The notes under the pieces: generated by a model | What the model was told of the DNA's origin: nothing | What the model saw: only the letters and a program-made list of their open reading frames with translations | Databases searched by the model: none | Source of the DNA: SAR324 cluster bacterium | GTDB taxonomy: Bacteria > SAR324 > XYD2-FULL-50-16 | Direction: 5' to 3' | NCBI GenBank assembly: GCA_028282885.1 | Contig: JANQGX010000038.1 | Span: 124,001-188,000, forward strand | DNA length: 64,000 nt | Made by a program: the position numbers and the translations under genes | Shown here: positions 54,939-63,537 of the stretch, piece after piece | Layout of the letters: each line of letters begins with the position of its first letter | Numbering within the stretch: the stretch's first letter is position 1

Positions 54939-56105
54939 TCAGGATTTAAGGGGTAATTGCTTTAGCGCCGTCTCCATGCGATCAAATGCCTCTTTCAGAA
55001 CTGATTTGGAGGTCCCGACATTAATACGAACATGACCTTCGCCCGGTGGTCCGAATATTGATCCGCTGTGGACGGCTATCCGTGCTTCTTTTAACAGAAA
55101 GTCGGTCATCTCATCACTGCCCAGGTTATAGCCGGCCAGATTCGGAAACAGAAACGGGGTTGCTTCCGGAATCGGACACCAGACGGATGGCATGTCGGCT
55201 AATCTCCGGAGACCGTATTGGTGCATCTCGTCAATGTGTTGTCGAAGCTGCGGAAGCCAATCCGGACAATTCGTCAATGCCGCTTTGGCGGCGGCCTGGG
55301 CAGTGGTATCCGTATGAACTATGATGTCGTGGATCTGTTCTTTCATCAGCTTCATTCGTTTTCCCCGGTTAACCATGTAGGCGATGCGATAACCGGGAAT
55401 CCCGAAAGCCTTGCTAAATCCGAAAGAGGTGATTGTTCGTTCCATCATTTCCGGGGAGAGAGATGCGATACTGATATGTTTACCCTCGATAATCATATCC
55501 TCATAAAGCTCATCACTAAAGATCATCAAATCGTTCTCAAGAGCAATCTCGGCGATGGTTTCCAGCTCGGTTTTGGTAAAAACCCGACCACAGGGGTTGT
55601 GAGGATTGCATATCATCAACAGACGGGTTCGGGGAGTCACCAGGGATTTCAGCAGATCAAAATCGAGACCGCACCTGTTTTCATAATCAACCGGAAAATA
55701 AACCGGCGTTGCCCCTGCATTGAAAGTGTTCAACATAAAAGGCTGATAAGCGGGTGCCGGGCAGATTATGACCTCATCCCCGGGCTTGAGAATACTGTAG
55801 CAGGTGATAAAGATCGAAAACATGGTTCCCGGAATCATATGAACATCATCATAATCCGCGGGTATTCCGTTTACCCGGTTCAGTTTCTCACAGATGACAT
55901 CCAGAACATCCGGGTCGCCGGCATGCATACCATAGGGAGTACGATCCTCATTGATAACGTTTATTACGGCTTCCTTGATCTCATTAGGGGGAGGAAAATC
56001 GATATCCGCTACTGACAGAGCAATGACATCCTCGTCCCACCTGCCCCATTTCAATGCGGATCGCTTTCTTAAAAACGAATGGTCTACCTTGTCAAACAGT
56101 CCCAC
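54939..56105 (-). CDS. MalY/PatB-type PLP-dependent aminotransferase or C-S lyase
   Basis: A 388-residue class I/II PLP enzyme beginning with GTG (AAGG six bases before). WDEDVIALSVADIDFPPP is the signature of the MalY/PatB subgroup, NPHNPCGRVF follows, and the cofactor lysine is in SFGFSKAFGIPGYR (near residue 230). Members either cleave C-S bonds (cystathionine beta-lyase type, giving 2-aminoacrylate) or transaminate. It precedes the UxaA-type lyase and ridA, which suits beta-elimination chemistry. Confidence 0.88.
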   Translation of the reverse strand: MGLFDKVDHSFLRKRSALKWGRWDEDVIALSVADIDFPPPNEIKEAVINVINEDRTPYGMHAGDPDVLDVICEKLNRVNGIPADYDDVHMIPGTMFSIFITCYSILKPGDEVIICPAPAYQPFMLNTFNAGATPVYFPVDYENRCGLDFDLLKSLVTPRTRLLMICNPHNPCGRVFTKTELETIAEIALENDLMIFSDELYEDMIIEGKHISIASLSPEMMERTITSFGFSKAFGIPGYRIAYMVNRGKRMKLMKEQIHDIIVHTDTTAQAAAKAALTNCPDWLPQLRQHIDEMHQYGLRRLADMPSVWCPIPEATPFLFPNLAGYNLGSDEMTDFLLKEARIAVHSGSIFGPPGEGHVRINVGTSKSVLKEAFDRMETALKQLPLKS

Positions 56106-56292
56106 AATACCTTTTATTGCTATAATTTAAATTGATGCTTTGATTCTGCATGTTAAGATGATTTTTAATTATTTTGATCGCCATGATCGATCCGTTATTG
56201 AACGGATTGGAAACCGAAAAGAAGAGGTCGATGACCGCCCAATGAGTTCAATAACTGACCGATTACGGATACATGCAGATGTTGGTTTGATA

Positions 56293-56970
56293 TTACTTTT
56301 TACTATGTACCGAATCCCTGGTTATGCGACTCTCTACGTTGTTCAGATGCCGGAACAGGGAATCGACAGCCTTCTCCTTATCATCATCAATAATGGCCTG
56401 GATAATCTCCTCATGCTCAGGCAGGGTTGCCCCCATATCTTCTTCCGATGCGAATGTGTCGCGAATCCTGAGAAGTTTCAAAGAGTTTTTCATGTTCTCA
56501 TAAACCGCGGCCAGCTTCTGATTCTCGGATGATAGAATGATAAAGGAATGAAACTCATCATCCACCGCAAGATAGGGTTCAACAGATCCTTCATCGACCA
56601 GATGCTTGTGTGCTTTTTTGAACTCCTTCCGGAACTTTCGGATTTCTTTTCGGTTCATGTTGGCAAATCCTCTCCGCAGAGCATGAATCTCCAGAGCAAG
56701 CCTCAGGTCAGCCAGATCCTTAAGCTCATCAGCCTCCAATACAGTGACAAAGAAACCCTTGCGGGGAACATGCTTGACAATATTTTCCTGCTCCAGAGCT
56801 TTCAACGCTTCTCTGATCGGCGTCTTGCTGATCTTCCAATCCTGGCTCAGCTTATCAATATTGATCTTCTCCCCAACTTTAAAAACCGCGTTGCTGAAAA
56901 TAGCTTTTCGCAACTGGTCATAAACCTGTGTAACAATATCCAGGTTGATAATTTGGGCTTCAAATCCCAT
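56293..56970 (-). CDS. GntR/FadR-family (FCD) transcriptional regulator
   Basis: A 225-residue regulator. The winged helix reads KLSQDWKISKTPIREALKALEQENIVKHVPRKGFFV, and the FCD ligand domain has metal-binding residues in DDEFHSFI, EHEEII and RHLNN. AAAAGGAGC before the ATG. It is the first gene of the minus-strand run and is divergent from the Crp/Fnr gene; by position it controls the transporter/lyase genes downstream, its effector probably a carboxylate. Confidence 0.9.
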   Translation of the reverse strand: MGFEAQIINLDIVTQVYDQLRKAIFSNAVFKVGEKINIDKLSQDWKISKTPIREALKALEQENIVKHVPRKGFFVTVLEADELKDLADLRLALEIHALRRGFANMNRKEIRKFRKEFKKAHKHLVDEGSVEPYLAVDDEFHSFIILSSENQKLAAVYENMKNSLKLLRIRDTFASEEDMGATLPEHEEIIQAIIDDDKEKAVDSLFRHLNNVESRITRDSVHSKK

Positions 56971-57202
56971 GAATGCTCCTTTTATGAATGCCTTGCTGTC
57001 GGTTTTTGAAACAGATTCGGATAAATCGGATCTGATATCTCGTATATGGTCGATTATTAATTCTTTGTCAACAGCAATTTTTCAATTCGGCAAAAGATTC
57101 GAGTAGTAACTCCTACTGCCCTTATCGGAGCACCTTTCCCCTTTCTCTTTCCGGCCAGATGAAATATATTCGCAAAAAGGTAAATTCAATTTGGGGAATG
57201 AC

Positions 57203-57865
57203 ATGACTGATCAGAAACTGGTTAAAGAGCTGTTTAGTGCTTATCCCGTATTATCGGAAATCAACCTGGAATCCGTTGGAGATGCTCTCTCCAAATCAGA
57301 GGTGGTCACTCTCGAAGCAGGCAAACCTGTTTTCGATGAGCTGCAACCCTGTGGGTTTTTCCCTTTCATTCTGAGCGGCAGGATCCGTGTTTACAAACAG
57401 TCAGTTCAAGGAAGGGAATTGTCGCTGTACAGTGTTTCAAGGGGAGACGTGTGCGTTGTCACAGCCGGTTGTCTGCTTGGGGATGAGCCTTACAATGCAT
57501 CAGGGATGGTGATGGAGGACAGTACCCTGTTGATGGTTCCTGCCGCTGCCTTTGATAAGCTCTTAGCTACAAAAGAGTTTCGGGAGTTTGTCTTTTCATT
57601 GATTTCGGAAAGGATACTGGGCCTGATGCAATTGGTTGAGGAGGTCTCCTTCCACAAGTTGGACAAACGTCTGGCTTCACTCCTGCTCAGACGAGGCAGT
57701 CGTTTGGAGGTCTCTCACCAGGAGTTGGCGGACGAGCTGGGTACGGTTCGGGAAATGGTGACCAGATTATTAAATGGTTTTTCCGAAACCGGTCTTATTG
57801 CATTGGGGCGTGGACGCATTGAGATAATTGATAAATCGGCGTTAAAACGGTTGGTTGACAGTTAG
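57203..57865 (+). CDS. Crp/Fnr-family transcriptional regulator
   Basis: I start at the ATG at 57203 (GGGGA ahead); the track start at 57191 is TTG. The 220-residue product has a cyclic-nucleotide-binding-type beta roll (FFPFILSGRIRVYKQSVQGRELSLYSVSRGD) and a C-terminal helix-turn-helix SHQELADELGTVREMVTRLLNGF. It lacks the N-terminal cysteine set of FNR, having only three cysteines (PCGFF, VCVV, AGCLL), so it is unlikely to carry a [4Fe-4S] cluster of FNR type. Divergent from the GntR gene over 232 bp. Confidence 0.9.
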   Translation: MTDQKLVKELFSAYPVLSEINLESVGDALSKSEVVTLEAGKPVFDELQPCGFFPFILSGRIRVYKQSVQGRELSLYSVSRGDVCVVTAGCLLGDEPYNASGMVMEDSTLLMVPAAAFDKLLATKEFREFVFSLISERILGLMQLVEEVSFHKLDKRLASLLLRRGSRLEVSHQELADELGTVREMVTRLLNGFSETGLIALGRGRIEIIDKSALKRLVDS

Positions 57866-58235
57866 TCAAAACCGAGATTAGCAGCTAAAACATACCCGGC
57901 ATAACCTGAGCAACGCTACTGCCTTATCTGAGCCTGCCCGCCTGTTTACCGCAAGTTGAATACTGCTTTTCAATCATTGTTTTGTTGAATCCGGAGTCAG
58001 AGTTGTATCAAAGCCCGACCGGGCGGAAGAGAAGTCGCTGGAGATCAAACGTAACTTAAGTCACATACTCGCTGCCTTTAAGTTGATATAAAGAGAAACA
58101 GTTTTTGATCAGCAACATTTGGGACGTTCGATCACCTCGGTTGCTCAGGCAATAACGACAGTTGAAATTGTGATCGAAAAGAACCGGGAATACTGCTGTA
58201 ACCATCATAACGATAGCATTGAAAAGGAGAACAGA
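57866..58235. other. 370-bp intergenic region upstream of the first GNAT gene
   Basis: I see no ORF, RNA gene, hairpin or convincing promoter. The track ORF from 58119 runs into the GNAT gene, but its first 39 residues lack the character of coding sequence and a good ribosome site stands at the later TTG. Confidence 0.4.
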
Positions 58236-58772
58236 TTGGAAAACACAAATCAGGAATTTTATGTCAGAACGGCCGGGACTGATGAATTGAAGCAGGTTGG
58301 CGAGTTATTGGTTAATGTATATTCCGGCTTGGACGGCTTTCCGAAAGAAGCGGAACAGCCTCAATATTATGATATGCTGAGAAATGTTGGAGACCTGGTA
58401 AAAACATCGAATGCAGAGATTCTGGTGGCGGTTTCAGCCGGGGGAAGCATAGCGGGTGCCGTCGTATACTTCAACGATATGAAGAACTATGGCTCCGGTG
58501 GGTCCGCAACACAGGAGAAGCATACCTGTGGGTTTCGTCTGTTGGCAGTGGATCCGAAGAGAAGGGGACGTGGCTTGGGCAAGCTGTTGTCCAACGCATG
58601 CATCAAAAAGGGCAGGAAAGATCCTCAAATCCGACAGGTCATCATCCATTCTACAAAAGCGATGAAAACAGCCTGGGGAATGTATGAAAAAATCGGTTTC
58701 GAGCGTTCGCAAGATCTGGATTTCATGCAGGGCGAGCTCCCGGTTTTCGGATTTCGTTTAAAATTGGAATGA
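58236..58772 (+). CDS. GNAT-family N-acetyltransferase
   Basis: I start at the TTG at 58236 (AAAAGGAGAACAGATTG), giving 178 residues. FRLLAVDPKRRGRGLGKLLSNACIKK is the acetyl-CoA binding motif A (R-x-x-G-x-G) and MKTAWGMYEKIGFE motif B. Substrate unknown. The next acetyltransferase begins 122 nt downstream; the two share only the fold. Confidence 0.85.
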   Translation: MENTNQEFYVRTAGTDELKQVGELLVNVYSGLDGFPKEAEQPQYYDMLRNVGDLVKTSNAEILVAVSAGGSIAGAVVYFNDMKNYGSGGSATQEKHTCGFRLLAVDPKRRGRGLGKLLSNACIKKGRKDPQIRQVIIHSTKAMKTAWGMYEKIGFERSQDLDFMQGELPVFGFRLKLE

Positions 58773-58894
58773 CCATCGATTTTGAGTAAGAATATTAAAC
58801 GTCAATCTATTCCAGGAACCATTCGTCTGAACAAATCATACAGAGATTTGGGCAAATATGAGACCTTGCACAAGAAGCTAAATCACTGTAACAG

Positions 58895-59548
58895 ATGGTT
58901 ATGGCTAATATCATCTATCAGAATTACGAGAGACATCACGAGCGGGCAGTCGTCGATATTTGCCACAAAACGGGTTACATGGGGGAGGATTGTACCGGGA
59001 GATTCGATGATGTTACACTGTTCGGCTACCTGTTCTGCACCTATTACCTGCGTTATGAACCGGATAATTGTTTTGTCGCCATCGATAAAGGCAGTGAAAA
59101 GGTCGTTGGGTACATCATCGGAACCCTGGATGCGGGGGGTTATCCCAAAGCTTTCTCAAGGAAAATGAAGTGGCGAATTGTGGCGCGCATGGTTTTTCTC
59201 ACTTCCTGGAGGCACCCAAGGGATTTCAGACAGGTGCTTGACTGGAACAAACACGACTCTTCAGAAGAGAGTCATCTTCCGGACGACAAGTTCAAGGCTC
59301 ACCTGCATATAAATATACTCCCCGGTTACCAGAGACACGGCATCGGAAAAAAGCTGATCGAGCTGTTTGAAAACAGGTTGCGTTCGCAAAATATCGGCGG
59401 TGTTTACCTGGGAACTTCAAATCATAACACAAAGGCTTTGGGATTTTATGAAAAGAACGGTTTTAAACTCCATATGGAAAAACCGGATCAATTCTGGAGA
59501 GGCGTTACCGATTATAAAAGTATGGTCTTTACCAAGGAAATCAAATAA
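58895..59548 (+). CDS. GNAT-family N-acetyltransferase, second copy
   Basis: A 217-residue acetyltransferase with HINILPGYQRHGIGKKLIELFE (motif A) and LGTSNHNTKALGFYEKNGFKL (motif B). It has a long insertion (about 80-140) rich in basic and aromatic residues. Start at the ATG at 58895 or two codons on; ribosome site weak. It precedes the sulfatase by 20 nt and could act on an amino sugar released by it, which is only positional inference. Confidence 0.82.
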   Translation: MVMANIIYQNYERHHERAVVDICHKTGYMGEDCTGRFDDVTLFGYLFCTYYLRYEPDNCFVAIDKGSEKVVGYIIGTLDAGGYPKAFSRKMKWRIVARMVFLTSWRHPRDFRQVLDWNKHDSSEESHLPDDKFKAHLHINILPGYQRHGIGKKLIELFENRLRSQNIGGVYLGTSNHNTKALGFYEKNGFKLHMEKPDQFWRGVTDYKSMVFTKEIK

Positions 59549-59568
59549 CGATTGGAAGGAAACAGGGT

Positions 59569-61020
59569 ATGAATCAACTCAAAAGGCGTGAATTTCTGAA
59601 ATACACAACAGCTTCAGCAGCAACTGCAGTTGCAGGCCTCACTCCTCTTGCAGGGTGTAGCAAGCAACAGTATTCTCAGAATCCCGATCTGCCCAATATT
59701 CTGTTCATCACGGCAGACAACCTGGGATGGAAGGATTTGAGCTGTTATGGCAATGAATATGTTCCAACACCCAATATCGACGGGTTGGCCAGAGATGGTG
59801 TAAAATTCACGAACGCCTTCTGCGTCTCTTCAAGCTGTGCTCCCAGCAGGGCAAGTTTTATCACAGGACAGTATCCGCATACACACGGGGTGACAGCCCT
59901 GACACATCTTCAAAAAACCAAGGCGCTTTCACCTTTTCATAACACCTTACCGAAGATGCTCAGGGAAAAAGGATATAACACCGCAATTGAAGGGAAATGG
60001 CATGTCTCTCCCTACCTGCCGACCTCTTTCTACGGTTACAACGAGAGGCTCAGCAGCTTTATGCCGGAAGGGCATCTCATTAAGGACACCAAAAAAACCA
60101 TCGAGTTTTTAAAACGCAATAAAGACAACCGGTTTTTCCTGCAGGTCAACTACAAGAACAGTCATCGTGATGTTTACGGTGAATACCACTACAACCCGGA
60201 ATTCATGGTTGATCCGGACAAGATCAGGATTCCTGATTACATGGCATTACCGGATTGGCCGGAGATCAGGGAGGATGTTGCCAGGTACTTCAGCCAGAAC
60301 CTCGGTATGGAGAAGATGGTAGGGGAGTTATTGAATACCCTGGATGAGCTGGGCATCGCAGACAACACGCTGGTGATGTTTGTCAGCGACAATGGACCGC
60401 ATTATCCCGGGATGATATCAACCTTGTACGACCGAGGGACCGCAGTTCCGCTAATCGTCAGGTGGCCCGAGAAGATCAAACCGGGCACGGAAGTGGAGCA
60501 TCTGGTCAACACCATTGATATCATGCCAACCCTGCTGGAAGCCGCAGGAATCTCAATTCCGGAACAGATCGAAGGCCTTTCCTTTCTGAATATGACTCAA
60601 GACCGGAATGCCGATCCCAGTCGAACTGAAGTGTTCACTGAGATGACGGACCATGTCCGGCATATCCCCTGCCGTGCGGTCCGAAACAAAAAGTGGAAAT
60701 ACATTAAGAACTACTCGGACAATCCCTTCGGCCTGGACATGAACAACCACGACGACTGGGCGCACAGGATGTGTGAATTACCGAACCACCCCTGGAAAAG
60801 ACCGCGCCTTCCCGAAGAACTCTACGATATCGTCAATGATCCGAATGAGGCAAACAACCTGGCAGAAAATCCGGGATTTAAAAAACCCCTGGCTGAAATG
60901 CGAGCTCTGTTAAAACAGCATATGATTGCAACGGCAGATCCCTACCTGGGAAAACCCTTTACCAGGGATTTCAACCCGGAAGATTACAAAAAAGTGGAGC
61001 CGGGAACGAAGTACTGGTAG
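59569..61020 (+). CDS. Tat-exported lipoprotein sulfatase, type I cysteine
   Basis: A 483-residue arylsulfatase-superfamily protein. The N-terminus has a Tat motif (RREFLKY) followed by a hydrophobic helix and a lipobox LAGC (Cys30), so it is probably a Tat-exported lipoprotein. The first metal site is ADNLGWKDLSCYG near 50, and the formylglycine cysteine is C90 in CAPSRASFITG. GKWHVSPYLP and VSDNGPHYPG follow. It most resembles heparan N-sulfatase-like enzymes. The cysteine type needs a radical-SAM or FGE maturase, not in the window. Confidence 0.88.
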   Translation: MNQLKRREFLKYTTASAATAVAGLTPLAGCSKQQYSQNPDLPNILFITADNLGWKDLSCYGNEYVPTPNIDGLARDGVKFTNAFCVSSSCAPSRASFITGQYPHTHGVTALTHLQKTKALSPFHNTLPKMLREKGYNTAIEGKWHVSPYLPTSFYGYNERLSSFMPEGHLIKDTKKTIEFLKRNKDNRFFLQVNYKNSHRDVYGEYHYNPEFMVDPDKIRIPDYMALPDWPEIREDVARYFSQNLGMEKMVGELLNTLDELGIADNTLVMFVSDNGPHYPGMISTLYDRGTAVPLIVRWPEKIKPGTEVEHLVNTIDIMPTLLEAAGISIPEQIEGLSFLNMTQDRNADPSRTEVFTEMTDHVRHIPCRAVRNKKWKYIKNYSDNPFGLDMNNHDDWAHRMCELPNHPWKRPRLPEELYDIVNDPNEANNLAENPGFKKPLAEMRALLKQHMIATADPYLGKPFTRDFNPEDYKKVEPGTKYW

Positions 61021-61533
61021 GCAAATATACTCGCCAGGGAGGGCAATGCTTCCAACCAGCTATCCAATTGTGGAACGGCTATTCCTTCTCACATTACCAG
61101 ATCCAGGCAGCAACCTCACAATTCGATTTGGGAGAACACGAAATGGGTCCGGGGCCAAAAGCAAACATCGGGATAGAAACTTCGTGCAATGATCCGTTTA
61201 AATGTCGGTAAGATTTCAACATCCTGTCCGGTTACCACGCTACAAACGGCTGCCATACCGTTTTCTCGTCCGTTTTACGGAATAATAAAGCTTTTCTTCG
61301 CAATGTTGGCTCCTTTCTCTGCTCATCGCTTTTCCACCTTACTCAAAAAAACATCCCCGCCTTTTCTCGTTTGATCCCGGTTTGTTCAACGAATACTGTA
61401 ATTCGTATCAGTCATTGGATCCAAACATCCAATTTAACAAGAACTGCAACTTCAATTTGTCACTACAGCCCTGACCCTTGTGAATCCAAAACCAGGTAGT
61501 GGCAGCGGTGGTCTTCACTTTTAATCTATAGAA
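61021..61533. other. 513-bp convergent intergenic region
   Basis: It separates the plus-strand sulfatase from the minus-strand dehydrogenase, so it should hold the ends of both transcripts. Two adjacent hairpins are listed separately. The two small ORFs here (61189-61374 and the one overlapping the sulfatase end) lack ribosome sites and look spurious. Confidence 0.45.
61389..61433. terminator. pair of adjacent hairpins between convergent genes
   Basis: ACGAAT-ACTGTA-ATTCGT (61389-61406) and ATTGGAT-CCAAAC-ATCCAAT (61414-61433) are both perfect stems, seven bases apart, in the sulfatase/dehydrogenase convergent gap. They are AT-rich with only a short TTT after the second, so termination is a weak inference. 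Confidence 0.35.
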
Positions 61534-62628
61534 TTATGGAACAATCGCTACTCGTATTGATTTGCCCGATCTGGCAAAGGCTAAACCTTCCCGGATGTTT
61601 TCCAGGTTTACCCGATGCTGAATCAGACTTGCGAAGGGAAAGATCTCCCTGGTTTGGCTTAAAAACGATATCCCCGAAAGAAGATGCCGGGTATCGTAGT
61701 TGTGGATTCCTTTGATGGTCAGCATTCTAAAAATGATATCTGATACGTCGTAACTAAAATCGGCTCCCGGAAAAACATTGCCGAATTGCACATAGCGTCC
61801 TCCAATCCTCAAACTTTTCAATCCCATAGAGATAATATCCGCAACACCGGCTGTTTCAAAAGCTGCGTCAACACCCAACCCGTTTGTCTTTTCTCGCACC
61901 GCTTCGATACCTTCGGTGTTGCTCATGTCCCGGGTGTTGATTGTGTCTGTCGCACCAAACGCTTCTATGAATTCGAGTCGTTGCGAATTGATATCCGTTG
62001 CAATTATTCGATTACATCCGTAGTGCTTTGCCAGAGCTGCGGCATAAATACCCAGGGCACCTGCTCCCTGGATGAGCACATTTTCAAAAGGTTTAAGCTC
62101 CACTGCTTCAAATCCGGCTATAACTGTTGCGAGAGCGCAATTTGCAGGTGCCGCTTCTTCATCCGATAGGTTATCGGGAATTTTAATAACGCATGTTCCG
62201 GGTGAGATGTAGCAATACTCGGCAAAACCACCTGAAAAGTGGGGTTTTTCATCACAGGAGTCGTGACCATATTTTTTCAAGTAGAGGCACTTCATGGGCA
62301 GTTGCAGGCCTTTGCAGAAATAGCATTTACCGCAATTATCAATCACGGTCCACGATACGCGATCTCCAACCTTTATGTGTTGATTCCACGAGTCGGTTCG
62401 CACACCTTCTCCCAGTTCAACAACTTCACCAATGATCTCATGCCCAAGGATTATTGGTGTGGGGCTTTTTCGATGACCAAGCCAGGTATGAAGATCCGAT
62501 CCGCATATGGTACAACATTTAATTTTTACCAGCATGGCGCCTTTTTCCACATTTGGAAGAGGATATTCCCTTATTTCAAGATCAGTATTGGGAGCTGTCA
62601 TAACAGCGGCTTTCCCCAGTTTTTCCAT
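61534..62628 (-). CDS. zinc-dependent alcohol dehydrogenase, phosphonate-locus associated type
   Basis: A 364-residue medium-chain dehydrogenase. CTICGSDLHTWLG and GHEIIGEVVELGEG hold the catalytic zinc, CGKCYFCKGLQLPMKC near 100 the structural zinc, and GAGALGIYAAALAKHYG the NAD-binding site. A related dehydrogenase family is known next to phosphonate transport and catabolism genes, and here two PhnE-like permeases lie directly upstream on the same strand, 20 nt away. Likely role is oxidation or reduction of an aldehyde/alcohol from phosphonate breakdown. Confidence 0.86.
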   Translation of the reverse strand: MEKLGKAAVMTAPNTDLEIREYPLPNVEKGAMLVKIKCCTICGSDLHTWLGHRKSPTPIILGHEIIGEVVELGEGVRTDSWNQHIKVGDRVSWTVIDNCGKCYFCKGLQLPMKCLYLKKYGHDSCDEKPHFSGGFAEYCYISPGTCVIKIPDNLSDEEAAPANCALATVIAGFEAVELKPFENVLIQGAGALGIYAAALAKHYGCNRIIATDINSQRLEFIEAFGATDTINTRDMSNTEGIEAVREKTNGLGVDAAFETAGVADIISMGLKSLRIGGRYVQFGNVFPGADFSYDVSDIIFRMLTIKGIHNYDTRHLLSGISFLSQTREIFPFASLIQHRVNLENIREGLAFARSGKSIRVAIVP

Positions 62629-62648
62629 TTTTCTTCTCCTTTTTCGAC

Positions 62649-63506
62649 CTAGTTTCCTCCATTTCTGCCGTTACCAGCCACTTTTCCCCTCACCCAAACA
62701 GACACAACCTCGCTGACGACCACCAACATTATTATCGATATAAGAATAGCTGCCACACGTTGGGTTTCCAGGCTTTGTGTTGCCCGCCTCAAGTGCCATC
62801 CCATACCGCCCGCACCAAAATAGCCGACAACTGTCGCTGCCCTGAAGGCCACATCCCAGGTATATATAGAGATACCGGCCCATGCGACCTTTACCTGCGG
62901 AAAAATCGCATAATATAACACCTGGATTTCATTCCCACCGGTGGCGCGAATCGCCTCCACCTGACCGATGTCGATTGCATCCACCTCTTCTGTAAACAGT
63001 TTCCCGGCAAACCCGATACAAAAAAGAGTCAAGGCCAATACCCCCGGCAGCATTCCAAAACCCAATATGGTGACAAAAATGATTGTCCAAATCATTTCGT
63101 GAATGGACCGGCAGCCCATTATGATAAGTTTGGCGATAGGATAGCCAATTCTTCTACTTGGACTCATTCTAAACGAAGCCAGCCATGCCAACGGAATTGA
63201 AAGCAGAATTCCAAATAATGCCCCTAAGTATGCCATTTGAACGGTCTCAATGATGGAATCGATATAACCGCCATCCTGAATATATTCAAATTCAACGGGG
63301 AGATATCGGTTGGATATCAGGCTGCCCATGCGCTCAAACAGATCAGCGAACCGCTCGAGGTGGATATTCAGAAAATCAATCGAATATCCCAAAAAAACTG
63401 CAATTATCAAATAAATCCCATAACGAATCAGCGTCCCGGGGAATTTATACCGGCTCCATTTCAATGTGCCTTCCGAACCGGAAGTTATAACTTGTTGGTC
63501 ACTCAT
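62649..63506 (-). CDS. phnE: phosphonate-type ABC transporter permease
   Basis: A 285-residue permease with five to six helices. The coupling motif is EEVDAIDIGQVEAIRATGGNEIQVLYYAIFPQV, and RSIHEMIWTIIFVTILGFG is a PhnE hallmark. It begins with a cytoplasmic leader (MSDQQVITSGSEG). A second, related permease is 31 nt upstream, and the pair probably works as a heterodimer with ATPase and binding protein encoded off the window. Phosphonate, phosphite or related oxyanion. Confidence 0.87.
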   Translation of the reverse strand: MSDQQVITSGSEGTLKWSRYKFPGTLIRYGIYLIIAVFLGYSIDFLNIHLERFADLFERMGSLISNRYLPVEFEYIQDGGYIDSIIETVQMAYLGALFGILLSIPLAWLASFRMSPSRRIGYPIAKLIIMGCRSIHEMIWTIIFVTILGFGMLPGVLALTLFCIGFAGKLFTEEVDAIDIGQVEAIRATGGNEIQVLYYAIFPQVKVAWAGISIYTWDVAFRAATVVGYFGAGGMGWHLRRATQSLETQRVAAILISIIMLVVVSEVVSVWVRGKVAGNGRNGGN

Positions 63507-63537
63507 ACCAGAATTCCGTTTTCTGAAAGGTTAACGT

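Noticed and set aside
55218-56015. 265-aa plus-strand ORF
   Set aside because: Antisense to the MalY-type gene, which has clear PLP motifs.
57010-57202. AGTAG-TAACTC-CTACT repeat as the GntR operator
   Set aside because: Arms of five bases are too short and do not fit the usual FadR-type operator pattern.
61189-61374. 61-aa ORF between sulfatase and dehydrogenase
   Set aside because: No ribosome site, atypical composition; treated as noncoding.
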